Both the position numbers and the translations under genes were made by a program. Under the pieces are notes generated by a model, which ran no database searches, had not been told where the DNA came from, and saw only the letters and a list, made by a program, of their open reading frames with translations. A stretch of DNA of 64,000 nt, from positions 1-64,000 of the forward strand of contig CAWIXM010000022.1 in NCBI GenBank assembly GCA_963840055.1, read 5' to 3'. The DNA is from Rhodoplanes sp963840055 (GTDB lineage: Bacteria; Pseudomonadota; Alphaproteobacteria; Rhizobiales; Xanthobacteraceae). Every line of letters begins with the position of its first letter. The first letter of the stretch is position 1. Positions 55,942-64,000 of this stretch are shown one piece after another.

Positions 55942-58452
55942 ATGCGCATGGTTTGGGGGGTAAGGGTTTTTCATAAGTGCAGCGTCGTCGGCCTTATCGT
56001 TGCGCAGATATGCGCAGCGATGGTGGTCGTCGGCGGCACCGGCGTGGCGACTGCTCAGTCCGCGTCTCAGATCGTGGTTCAAGGCAATCGCAGGGTCGAG
56101 GCCGAGACGATCCGGTCGTACTTCGCGCTTGCTCCCGGAGAGCGCCTGGACGCAGCGAAGATTGATGCCGCGCTGAAGGCGCTTTACGCGACCGGCCTAT
56201 TCCAGGATGTGCGGATCACGCCTTCTGGCGGGCGGATCGTCGTTGTCGTGGTTGAAAATGCGGTGATCAATCGCGTCGCCCTCGAAGGCAATCGCAGAAT
56301 AAAGGACGAACAGCTCCTGGCGGAGATTCAGTCGCGTGCGCGCGGCACGTTCTCGCGTGCGATCGTGCAGGCGGACGTACAACGCATCATTGAAATTTAT
56401 CAGCACAGCGGCCGCTACGACGTAAGCGTCGAGCCGAAGATCATCGAATTGCCGAACGGCCGCGTCGATCTCGTTTTCGAAATCAGCGAGGGCCGCAAGA
56501 CCGGCGTCGCCAAGATCAACTTTGTCGGTAATCGCGCCTATTCCGATTGGCGCTTGAAAGACGTGATCAAGACCGGCGAGACCAGCATCCTGAGTTTCCT
56601 CAAGTCGAACGACATTTTCGACCCCGACCGGATGGAGGTCGACCGCGACCTCCTGCGCCGCTTCTATCTCAAAAGCGGGTTTGCCGACGTGCGCATCGTC
56701 TCGGCCACGGCCGAGTACGATCCGTTGCGCCGCGGTTTTGTCATCACCTTCGTCATCGACGAGGGCCCGCGCTACACCTTCGGCACCGTCGATATCATAA
56801 CAACGGTGAGCGGGCTCGATCCGAACTGGCTGCGCTCGCGGCTGCGCACCAAGCCGGGGGCCGTCTACAACGCCGACGCGGTGGAAAAGACGGTTGAAGA
56901 TCTGACGGTCGAGGTCGCCAAGCTCGGTTATCCGTTTGCCTCGATAAGGCCGCGCGGCGAACGCGACTATGCGACAAGGACCGTCAATCTCGTCTACACA
57001 TTGGAGCAAGGACCGCGCGCCTATATCGAGCGCATCAATATCCGCGGCAACACGCGCACGCGCGACTATGTCATCCGGCGCGAGTTCGACATCGTCGAGG
57101 GCGACGCCTACAACCGCGCCCTTGTCGATCGGGCCGAGCGGCGCATTAAGAATCTCAACTACTTCAAGATCGTGCGAATCACCACCGAGCCGGGCTCGGC
57201 GCCGGACCGGATCATTATCAACGTCGATGTCGAGGAGAAGCCCACCGGCGAGTTCTCGGTGTCGGGCGGTTATTCCACCGCCGATGGGTTCATCGGCGAG
57301 GCAAGCGTAGGCGAGCGCAATCTGCTCGGCCGCGGTCACGTCGTGCGCGCAGCGGTGCAATACGGTTCGCGGGCGCGCGGTTTCGAGTTGTCGTTCGTCG
57401 AACCATATCTGTTAGGGCAGCGGCTCGCGTTCGGTCTCGATGGGTTTGCTAAGCAGCAGACATCATCGCAATATACGTCGTACACATCGACTACGATTGG
57501 CGGCAACGCCAAGCTCGGTTTCCCGATCACCGATGCAGTCGTCGGGCAACTTCGCTACACGGCCTATCAGCAAACGCTCAAACTGCCGCAACAATTGGAG
57601 AACTGTAACAATCTCAACCCGGGGAGCCCGTGGTTCTATCCGACTTCGTTCACCGCACCCAACGGCGCGCCCTTCATTGATCCGACGACCGGCGCGCCGT
57701 TCACCGCGACCTGCTACTACGACGGCGAGGCGTCGCTGGCGGTCAAGCGCGAGCTCGCGCAGGGGCCGGTTATCGTTTCATTGCTCGGCTTTACGACGAG
57801 CTACAACACGCTCGACAACAACAAAAACCCGAGCAACGGCCTGCTGATTTCGCTCAACCAGGACTTCGCAGGCGTCGGCGGCGACGTGAACTTCTTCAAG
57901 ACCACGGCCGATTCCCGCCTCTACAACGAACTCCTCCCCGACATCGTCAGCGTGCTCAGGCTGCAGGGCGGTTATGTCACGGGATGGGGCGGTCGCGAAC
58001 TGCGCATGCTCGATCATTTCCAGGGCGGACCGAATATGGTGCGCGGCTTCCAGCCGGCCGGGTTCGGTCCACGCGATATCACGCCTGGTTCCAATCTAGA
58101 CGCCCTCGGCGGAACGATGTTCTGGGCGACGAGCTTCGAGGTGCAGACCCCGCTGTTCTTCGCCCCCAAGGACTTCGGCATGCGACTCGCGGCTTATGCG
58201 GATGCCGGTCAATTGTTGGATTATCGGGGGGCGCGGACTTGGCCTGAGCTCGGCCTCATCATGACTTGCCCCGACCAACCCCAGACTGTGCCCTGTATCG
58301 CTGACTCCGATATCATTCGCTCGTCAGTCGGCGTCGGCCTGATCTGGGATTCGCCGTTCGGGCCGCTACGGTTCGACGTGGCCTATCCGCTCAGCAAGGC
58401 GCCCTACGACAAGACGCAGATTTTCCGGTTCGGCGGCGGGAGGCAGTTCTAG
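55942..58452 (+). CDS. bamA: Outer membrane protein assembly factor BamA
   Basis: Central component of the BAM complex, inserting beta-barrel proteins into the outer membrane. The 836-residue protein has a signal peptide ending near VATAQ, five POTRA domains (IVVQGNRRVEAETIRSYF onward) and a 16-strand barrel with the VRGF motif (MVRGFQPAGFGPRDI). It ends in the canonical C-terminal phenylalanine (FGGGRQF). The ATG at 55942 follows a GGGGG; an ATG two codons later is possible. The stop codon is shared with the first bases of a palindromic repeat. Confidence 0.96.
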   Translation: MRMVWGVRVFHKCSVVGLIVAQICAAMVVVGGTGVATAQSASQIVVQGNRRVEAETIRSYFALAPGERLDAAKIDAALKALYATGLFQDVRITPSGGRIVVVVVENAVINRVALEGNRRIKDEQLLAEIQSRARGTFSRAIVQADVQRIIEIYQHSGRYDVSVEPKIIELPNGRVDLVFEISEGRKTGVAKINFVGNRAYSDWRLKDVIKTGETSILSFLKSNDIFDPDRMEVDRDLLRRFYLKSGFADVRIVSATAEYDPLRRGFVITFVIDEGPRYTFGTVDIITTVSGLDPNWLRSRLRTKPGAVYNADAVEKTVEDLTVEVAKLGYPFASIRPRGERDYATRTVNLVYTLEQGPRAYIERINIRGNTRTRDYVIRREFDIVEGDAYNRALVDRAERRIKNLNYFKIVRITTEPGSAPDRIIINVDVEEKPTGEFSVSGGYSTADGFIGEASVGERNLLGRGHVVRAAVQYGSRARGFELSFVEPYLLGQRLAFGLDGFAKQQTSSQYTSYTSTTIGGNAKLGFPITDAVVGQLRYTAYQQTLKLPQQLENCNNLNPGSPWFYPTSFTAPNGAPFIDPTTGAPFTATCYYDGEASLAVKRELAQGPVIVSLLGFTTSYNTLDNNKNPSNGLLISLNQDFAGVGGDVNFFKTTADSRLYNELLPDIVSVLRLQGGYVTGWGGRELRMLDHFQGGPNMVRGFQPAGFGPRDITPGSNLDALGGTMFWATSFEVQTPLFFAPKDFGMRLAAYADAGQLLDYRGARTWPELGLIMTCPDQPQTVPCIADSDIIRSSVGVGLIWDSPFGPLRFDVAYPLSKAPYDKTQIFRFGGGRQF

Positions 58453-58552
58453 GGCATTTTCCGGCGAAGTGGAAACCGGTTCGCCGCAGAAAATGCGACC
58501 ACTCAAGAACAATTAGAGCGAATTCCGATTCTACCGGAACGGAATTCACTCC
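58450..58552. repeat. Second copy of the palindromic repeat, abutting bamA
   Basis: Matches 34546-34649 over its whole length. The outer stem is GCATTTTC ... GAAAATGC, versus GCGTTTTC ... GAAAACGC in the other copy, so pairing is kept by a double change. The second palindrome (GAGCGAATTCCG ... CGGAATTCACTC) has one imperfect pair. The bamA TAG is the first three bases of the element. Confidence 0.8.
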
Positions 58553-58642
58553 AAGGCGGCGTCTGAAGACGCGCGGTTGGGGTTGCGTTGCGGCGCGTTT
58601 GCCGCACTATGCGCCAACCTCACGACTGTCGGCGCATATCCG

Positions 58643-59716
58643 ATGACCGAGCCGTTCTTTTTCGAACGCACCAAAGCCCTGACTATCGGCCAAATTGCTG
58701 AGCTGACGGGGGCCGAGCCTTTGGCCGGGACCCCCGTCGACCGGCTCATTCGCGACGTTGCGACGCTTGACGGGGCGGGTCCAAGCGATCTCGCTTTTCT
58801 CGACAATGCGAATTATGCGCCCGCGCTCGCGACCACGCGGGCGGGAGCGTGCCTGATCGCCCCGCGCTTTGAGGCGCGCGCCCCGGCCGGGCTCGCGCTT
58901 CTGCGCTCACGCGAGCCGTACCGCGCCTTTGTCAAAGTCGCCCGCACGCTTTTTCCCGCCGCGCTACGACCTTCGTCGCTGTTCGCGACGGACGGCGTAT
59001 CGCCCAGCGCGTTCGTCCATCCGTCGGCTCGCATCGAGAGCGGGGCCTCCATCGACCCGGCGGCCGTGGTCGGCCCCGGCGCGGAAATCGGCGCCGGCAC
59101 GGTGATTGGCCCGACGGCGGTCGTCGGCCCGAATGTGCGGATCGGGCGCGATTGCGCCATCGGCGCCGGCGTCTCGCTCATCTACGCTTTGGTGGGCGAT
59201 CGCGTGATCATTCACCCCGGGTGCCGGATCGGACAAGACGGGTTCGGCTTCGTGATGGGTGCGGAAGGGCACCAGAAAGTGCCGCAGCTCCGTCGCGTCA
59301 TCATCCAGGACGATGTGGAAATCGGGGCCGGCACGACAATCGACCGGGGCGGCACCCGCGACACCGTCATCGGCGAAGGCACCAAGATCGACAATTTGGT
59401 TCAAATCGGCCACAACGTGTCGATCGGCCGCCATTGCGTGATCGTGGCGCAAACGGGAATATCCGGCAGCGTGACGCTGCAGGATTTCGTCGTGCTCGGC
59501 GCCCGTGTCGGCGTCAACAATCACCTTACGATCGGGGAGGGCGCTCAGATCGCCGCCGTCAGCGTCGTCCACGGCGACGTTCCCCCTGGCGCGCGATGGG
59601 GAGGCACTCCGGCCAAGCCTGCGCGGATCTGGTTCCGCGAAATGAAACTGATCGAACGCCTCGCGACGCGATCGGGCGGGGGCAAGACGGCCGACGGGGA
59701 TTTGGAGAACGATTGA
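58643..59716 (+). CDS. lpxD: UDP-3-O-(3-hydroxyacyl)glucosamine N-acyltransferase
   Basis: Third step of lipid A synthesis. The 357-residue protein has an N-terminal uridine-binding domain and a left-handed beta-helix of hexapeptide repeats (PAAVVGPGAEIGAGTVIGP and similar). The catalytic-His region is QIGHNVSIGRHCVIVAQ. The start at 58643 gives MTEPFFFERTKALTIGQIAE. No skp/ompH gene lies between bamA and lpxD. Confidence 0.96.
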   Translation: MTEPFFFERTKALTIGQIAELTGAEPLAGTPVDRLIRDVATLDGAGPSDLAFLDNANYAPALATTRAGACLIAPRFEARAPAGLALLRSREPYRAFVKVARTLFPAALRPSSLFATDGVSPSAFVHPSARIESGASIDPAAVVGPGAEIGAGTVIGPTAVVGPNVRIGRDCAIGAGVSLIYALVGDRVIIHPGCRIGQDGFGFVMGAEGHQKVPQLRRVIIQDDVEIGAGTTIDRGGTRDTVIGEGTKIDNLVQIGHNVSIGRHCVIVAQTGISGSVTLQDFVVLGARVGVNNHLTIGEGAQIAAVSVVHGDVPPGARWGGTPAKPARIWFREMKLIERLATRSGGGKTADGDLEND

Positions 59717-59729
59717 CAGGGAAAGGGCT

Positions 59730-60185
59730 ATGGAGGCTCGCACCAGCATCGAGGCAGCCGACATTTCAATGATCCTGAATTCGCTGCCGCATCGCTATCC
59801 GTTCCTCATGGTCGATCGCGTGATCGACATCAGAGGCGACGACCATGGGATCGGAATAAAGAACGTGACGGCCAACGAGCCGCAGTTTCTCGGCCACTTC
59901 CCCAATCGTCCGGTGTTCCCCGGCGTGCTGATGATCGAGGGCATGGCGCAGACCGCGGGCGTCTTGTGCGTTCTCGCGGCCACCGGCAAACGGGCGGGCG
60001 AAGTCTATTTCATGACGATCGACAAGGCGAAGTTTCGCAAGCCGGTGGTGCCGGGCGACACGGTCGAATACCACATGAACAAGATCGCGCAGCGCCGGAA
60101 CATGTGGTGGTTCCGCGGCGAGGCTTTGGTCGCAGGGCAGATGGTCGCCGAAGCCGAAGTTGGCGCCATGCTGTCCTGGGCCTAA
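59730..60185 (+). CDS. fabZ: 3-hydroxyacyl-ACP dehydratase FabZ
   Basis: Dehydratase of fatty acid elongation, competing with LpxA for hydroxyacyl-ACP. It is 151 residues with the hot-dog-fold motifs LPHRYPFLMVDRV and GHFPNRPVFPGVLMIEGMAQ (catalytic His and Glu). It lies 13 bp after lpxD and four bases before lpxA. Confidence 0.97.
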   Translation: MEARTSIEAADISMILNSLPHRYPFLMVDRVIDIRGDDHGIGIKNVTANEPQFLGHFPNRPVFPGVLMIEGMAQTAGVLCVLAATGKRAGEVYFMTIDKAKFRKPVVPGDTVEYHMNKIAQRRNMWWFRGEALVAGQMVAEAEVGAMLSWA

Positions 60186-60189
60186 ACCG

Positions 60190-60999
60190 ATGGGCAAAAT
60201 CGATGCGACGGCCAGGGTGGCCGACGGCGCGACGATCGCCGAGGATGTCGAGATCGGCCCTTATTGCATCGTCGGACCGCATGTCGAACTTGGCCCGGGC
60301 GTACGGCTCTTGGCGCATGTTAACGTGACCGGCCACACCAGCATTGGCGCGCGCACCGTCGTCTATCCGTTCGCCTCGCTCGGAACGCCGCCGCAGTCGG
60401 TCCATTATCGCGGCGGCGACACGCGTCTCGTCATCGGCGCCGATTGTCAAATCCGCGAAGGTTGCACGGCCAATATAGGAACCGAGGATGGCCGGGGCAT
60501 TACCCGGATCGGCGACGGATGCTTTATAATGGTCGGTTCGCATATTGGTCACGACTGCGAGGTTGGCAATCACGTCACCTTCGCCAACAATGCGGTGCTC
60601 GCCGGCCATGTCAGCGTGGGCGATTACGTCGTGTTCGGCGGGCAGGCCGCGGTTCGCCAGTTCGTGCGGATTGGGGCAGGCGTGATGGTTGCGGGCTTGA
60701 CCGGAATTCGGGCCGACATCATCCCGTGGAGCATGGTCGAGGGCCGCATCGGCCACTTGGCCGGTCTGAACATCGTCGGGCTGCGCCGGCGCGGATTCAG
60801 CAAGGCGGACATCCAACGATTGCGGCAAACCTATCAGCACCTGTTCTTCGGCCCGGGAACATTTCGGTCGCGAGTCGAAGCGATGGCGGCGGACAAAGGC
60901 GAGCCCCCGGTCGCCGACGTGATCGAGTTCATCCATGCGAGCGGCGACCGCCCGCTCACCATGGGCGCGCGCCGCGCTCCGGCCAATGCGGAACCATGA
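60190..60999 (+). CDS. lpxA: UDP-N-acetylglucosamine O-acyltransferase
   Basis: First step of lipid A synthesis. It is 269 residues with hexapeptide repeats and the catalytic-His segment SHIGHDCEVGNHVTFANN. The start at 60190 (MGKIDATARVADGATIAEDV) follows the fabZ stop; the end overlaps lpxI by four bases. Confidence 0.97.
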   Translation: MGKIDATARVADGATIAEDVEIGPYCIVGPHVELGPGVRLLAHVNVTGHTSIGARTVVYPFASLGTPPQSVHYRGGDTRLVIGADCQIREGCTANIGTEDGRGITRIGDGCFIMVGSHIGHDCEVGNHVTFANNAVLAGHVSVGDYVVFGGQAAVRQFVRIGAGVMVAGLTGIRADIIPWSMVEGRIGHLAGLNIVGLRRRGFSKADIQRLRQTYQHLFFGPGTFRSRVEAMAADKGEPPVADVIEFIHASGDRPLTMGARRAPANAEP

Positions 61000-61865
61000 C
61001 GCTCGACGCGCCGCCCACGGCCGCCTCGCCGCTCGCGATTATTTGCGGGGGCGGGAGCTTGCCGCGGGCCGTCGCCGAGGCCGTTGACCGAACCGGACGG
61101 CGATGCGTGCTGTTCGCGATCCGCGGCTGGGCCGAGCCGGCCGCCGTGGCGGCTTTTCCGCATCATTGGATCGATCTTGGGCGATACGGCCGCTTCCGAC
61201 GTCTGATGCAGGCGGAAGGATGCCGCGACGTCGTGTTCATCGGCTCGGTCTTGCGCCCGTCGGTCTCGCATATTCGACTGGATTGGGAGACGATCAGGGT
61301 GCTGCCGGATGTTTGGCGCGCCTTTCATGGCGGCGACAATCATTTGCTGTCCAGCGTCGGCCGCGTACTGGGCGGGCACGGCTACCGGCTAATCGGCGCG
61401 CACGAAGTTGCGCCCGATATTCTGGTGCCGGAAGGGCCGCTCGGCCGGCTCGCCCCGTCCCCGCGCGACATGGCCGACATTACGTTGGCGCTCGAGCTAT
61501 TGCGGGCGACCAGCCCGTACGATGTCGGACAGGGGACCGTGGTTGCCGATCGCCACGTGCTCGCGCTCGAAGCGGCGGAAGGTACGGACCGAATGCTCGA
61601 CCGCGTTGCTGACCTGCGGCAGCAAGGGCGCATTCGGACCAAGCCTGGCGTCGGCGTTCTGGTGAAGGCCGCCAAGGTCGGCCAAGACCATCGTTTCGAC
61701 CTTCCGACCATCGGCCCTAAGACCGTGGAAGGCGTGGCGCGCGCCGAGCTTGCCGGGCTGGCGGTGGTCGCGGGAGCGACCATCATGGCCGAGCCGCAGG
61801 AGATCGTTCGGAAGGCGAATGCGGCGGGCGTGTTCGCTGTGGGCGTGCGATCCCCGCAACCGTAA
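60996..61865 (+). CDS. lpxI: UDP-2,3-diacylglucosamine diphosphatase LpxI
   Basis: Makes lipid X from UDP-2,3-diacylglucosamine; the DUF1009-type enzyme replaces LpxH in alphaproteobacteria. It is 289 residues with LAIICGGGSLPRAVAEA at the N-terminus and GVLVKAAKVGQDHRFDLPTI in the C-terminal domain. It overlaps lpxA (ATGA) and lpxB (TAATG). Confidence 0.95.
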   Translation: MTLDAPPTAASPLAIICGGGSLPRAVAEAVDRTGRRCVLFAIRGWAEPAAVAAFPHHWIDLGRYGRFRRLMQAEGCRDVVFIGSVLRPSVSHIRLDWETIRVLPDVWRAFHGGDNHLLSSVGRVLGGHGYRLIGAHEVAPDILVPEGPLGRLAPSPRDMADITLALELLRATSPYDVGQGTVVADRHVLALEAAEGTDRMLDRVADLRQQGRIRTKPGVGVLVKAAKVGQDHRFDLPTIGPKTVEGVARAELAGLAVVAGATIMAEPQEIVRKANAAGVFAVGVRSPQP

Positions 61866-63058
61866 TGACCGATAACGATCAAACGGGCGGACGCGCCGCC
61901 GATCTGACCATCGCGCTGGTCGCGACCGAAGCTTCCGGCGATCGGCTGGGCGGCGCGCTCATGCAGGCGATCGCAAGCCGCGTCCCCGGCGCGCGTTTCG
62001 TCGGCGTCGGCGGTCCCGACATGGCCGCGCACGGTCTTGTCAGCCTGTTTCCGATCGACGAACTCGCGATCATTGGCTTCGTCGCCATTCTCTCGCGCTT
62101 GCCCTCGATCTTTCGCCATATCTGCGCTGCGGCCGACGCCGTGATCGCCGCGCAGCCGGATGTGCTCGTGATTATCGACAGCCCCGAATTCACCCATCGC
62201 GTCGCGCGCCGCGTGCGCGCCGCTTCGCCCGACATTCCGATCATCGATTACGTGTCGCCATCGGTCTGGGCCTGGCGGCCGGGGCGGGCGCGGGCGATGC
62301 GCGCCTATATCGACCATGTGCTCGCGCTGCTTCCCTTCGAGCCGGCCGCGCACGCCAAGCTCGGCGGGCCGCCCTGCGACTTCGTCGGCCACCCGCTGGC
62401 GAGCGAGGTCGAACGCCTGCGCCCGAGCGCCCGCGAAGCGGAGCGGCGGGCCGCAAACCCGCCGCTGGTCCTGGTTCTGCCGGGCAGCCGCACGGGGGAG
62501 ATCAGGCGCCATCTTTCGCTATTCGGTGAGGCGACGGCGCTGCTGACCCAGCGCTGCGGCCCGATCGAGGCCGTATTGCCGACCACTCCGCACCTCGAAG
62601 AGCGCGTGCGCGCGGCCACCGCCGATTGGCCCATTCCCCCGCGCGTGGTGGTCGAAGCGGAGAACAAATGGGCGGCGTTCCGGCAAGCGCGCGCAGCGCT
62701 TGCGGCGTCCGGGACAGTGACGCTCGAACTTGCATTGGCTGGCGTGCCGACGGTCGTCGCCTATCGCGTCCCGCTGATCGAAGAGGTGGTCGGGCGATTG
62801 CTGATCAAGGTGCCGAGCATCGTGCTCGCCAATCTGGTGCTCGGAGAGAACGTCATGCCGGAATTGTTGCAGCGGCAGGTCGCGCCCGAGTCGCTCGTCG
62901 CCGCACTTGCGCCGTTGCTCGCCGATACGCCGGAACGACGGCGCCAACTCGACGCGTTCGCGCGCCTTGATCAAGTGATGAAGATCGGCGCCGCAAACCC
63001 GAGCGAGGCCGCCGCCGAAATCGTGCTTGATCATGCTGGCAGACGCCGCCGCGGGTGA
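61865..63058 (+). CDS. lpxB: Lipid-A-disaccharide synthase
   Basis: Glycosyltransferase joining lipid X and UDP-diacylglucosamine. It is 397 residues with VATEASGDRLGGALMQAI, YVSPSVWAWRPGRARAM and LPGSRTGEIRRH. It is the last gene of the operon and converges on gltA with only 24 bp between stops and no visible terminator. Confidence 0.97.
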   Translation: MTDNDQTGGRAADLTIALVATEASGDRLGGALMQAIASRVPGARFVGVGGPDMAAHGLVSLFPIDELAIIGFVAILSRLPSIFRHICAAADAVIAAQPDVLVIIDSPEFTHRVARRVRAASPDIPIIDYVSPSVWAWRPGRARAMRAYIDHVLALLPFEPAAHAKLGGPPCDFVGHPLASEVERLRPSAREAERRAANPPLVLVLPGSRTGEIRRHLSLFGEATALLTQRCGPIEAVLPTTPHLEERVRAATADWPIPPRVVVEAENKWAAFRQARAALAASGTVTLELALAGVPTVVAYRVPLIEEVVGRLLIKVPSIVLANLVLGENVMPELLQRQVAPESLVAALAPLLADTPERRRQLDAFARLDQVMKIGAANPSEAAAEIVLDHAGRRRRG

Positions 63059-63082
63059 ACGCGGCGCGCTCCACCGGCTCGC

Positions 63083-64000
63083 TTACTTGCGTTTTCCGAG
63101 CGGCACGTAATCCCGGCGCGTCGCTCCGGTGTAGAGCTGGCGCGGGCGGCCGATCTTTTGGCTCGGATCCTCGATCATCTCCTTCCACTGGGCGATCCAG
63201 CCGACCGTGCGCGCGAGCGCGAACAACACGGTGAACATGGTGGTCGGGAAGCCCATCGCCTTGAGCGTGATGCCCGAGTAGAAGTCGATATTGGGATAGA
63301 GCTTCTTCTCGATGAAGTACTCATCGTGCAGCGCGATCCGCTCGAGCTCCCTCGCCACTTCGAAGAGGTCGTCCTTCACGCCGGTTTCGGCCAGCACCTT
63401 GTGGCAGGTCGTCTGCATGATCTTGGCGCGCGGATCGTAGCTCTTGTAGATACGATGGCCAAAGCCCATCAGGCGGAAGGGATCGTTCTTGTCCTTCGCG
63501 CGCCGAATGTATTCCGGGATGCGCTCGGGCCTGCCGATTTCGGTCAACATGTTCAGCGCCGCCTCGTTGGCGCCGCCATGCGCGGGTCCCCACAGGCAGG
63601 CGATGCCGGCTGCAATGCAGGCGAACGGATTGGCCGCTGACGACCCGGCGAGCCGGACCGTCGAAGTCGAGGCGTTCTGTTCGTGGTCCGCGTGCAGGAT
63701 GAAGATGCGATCCATCGCGCGTGCGAGCAGCGGGTTGACCTCATATTCCTCGCACGGCACCGCAAAGCACATGCGCAGGAAGTTCGACGCATAGTCGAGG
63801 TCGTTTTTCGGATAAATGAATGGCTGGCCGATCGTGTATTTGTAGGCCATCGCCGCCATGGTCGGCATTTTCGCGATCAGGCGGAAGGAGGCGACCATCC
63901 GCTGGTGCGGATCGGAGATGTCGGTCGAGTCGTGATAGAACGCCGACATCGCGCCGACGCAGCCGACCATGACCGCCATCGGATGCCCGTCCCGGCGGAA
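63083..64000 (-). CDS. gltA: Citrate synthase, C-terminal part (cut by window edge)
   Basis: Condenses oxaloacetate and acetyl-CoA in the TCA cycle. The window holds about 305 C-terminal residues; the frame continues past 64000 (FRRDGHP before MAVMVG). Active-site segments are present: LHADHEQNASTSTVRL, LWGPAHGGANEAAL and GFGHRIYKSYDPRA. The long hexameric type I form is expected. Confidence 0.96.
   Translation of the reverse strand, partial: FRRDGHPMAVMVGCVGAMSAFYHDSTDISDPHQRMVASFRLIAKMPTMAAMAYKYTIGQPFIYPKNDLDYASNFLRMCFAVPCEEYEVNPLLARAMDRIFILHADHEQNASTSTVRLAGSSAANPFACIAAGIACLWGPAHGGANEAALNMLTEIGRPERIPEYIRRAKDKNDPFRLMGFGHRIYKSYDPRAKIMQTTCHKVLAETGVKDDLFEVARELERIALHDEYFIEKKLYPNIDFYSGITLKAMGFPTTMFTVLFALARTVGWIAQWKEMIEDPSQKIGRPRQLYTGATRRDYVPLGKRK

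Overview
The window is G+C-rich chromosomal DNA of an alphaproteobacterium, most likely order Hyphomicrobiales near the Bradyrhizobium/Xanthobacteraceae group. The placement rests on protein families recognised by eye and on gene order: an LdtR-LdtP pair, a 14-gene nuo operon followed by birA and RNase J, the run RNase J / methylmalonyl-CoA epimerase / DUF1467 / proS / lolC / lolD / dnaE, the run rpsB-tsf-pyrH-frr-uppS-cdsA-dxr-rseP-bamA-lpxD-fabZ-lpxA-lpxI-lpxB-gltA, and many palindromic intergenic repeats of the kind common in these genomes. No tRNA, rRNA, insertion sequence, CRISPR array, prophage or replication origin was seen.

Layout. 0-5.7 kb: dnaB (minus), a cation-efflux transporter, arsC and cfa (minus), and a small exported haem-motif protein. 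5.9-9 kb: the MarR-type regulator ldtR, a Tat-exported L,D-transpeptidase and a transglutaminase-like protein. 9.2-13 kb: glyA, nrdR, a VanX-type D-Ala-D-Ala dipeptidase and ribD. 13.2-15.9 kb: an acyl-CoA ligase fused to an acetyltransferase. 16.2-31.9 kb: the complete complex I operon nuoA-N, with a methyltransferase gene between nuoD and nuoE. 32-44.4 kb: birA, rnj, a small inserted segment carrying a nucleoside phosphorylase and gene remnants, mce, DUF1467, a probable small RNA on the minus strand, proS, lolC, lolD and dnaE. 44.6-47.9 kb: a low-gene-density stretch with one small gene, repeats and a decayed gene. 47.9-64 kb: translation factors, then isoprenoid, phospholipid, outer-membrane-assembly and lipid A genes, ending in a gltA cut by the window edge.

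How the genes work together. nuoA-N encode NADH:ubiquinone oxidoreductase. pyrH, frr, uppS, cdsA, dxr, rseP, bamA and lpxD/fabZ/lpxA/lpxI/lpxB link nucleotide supply, ribosome recycling, isoprenoid carrier, phospholipid and lipid A synthesis to outer-membrane protein assembly. lolC/lolD add lipoprotein release, and the L,D-transpeptidase and D-Ala-D-Ala dipeptidase act on the cell wall.

Most unusual points. (1) Four housekeeping genes (ribD, the ligase/acetyltransferase, dnaE, dxr) are each broken by what looks like one extra base at a short repeat. (2) A minus-strand transcript with a clear promoter and terminator lies between DUF1467 and proS. (3) A segment inserted between rnj and mce ends in a second, diverged copy of the rnj 3' end. 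(4) Two copies of a palindromic repeat carry compensatory base changes. (5) cdsA has no ATG, GTG or TTG start where it should begin. (6) A methyltransferase is embedded in the nuo operon.
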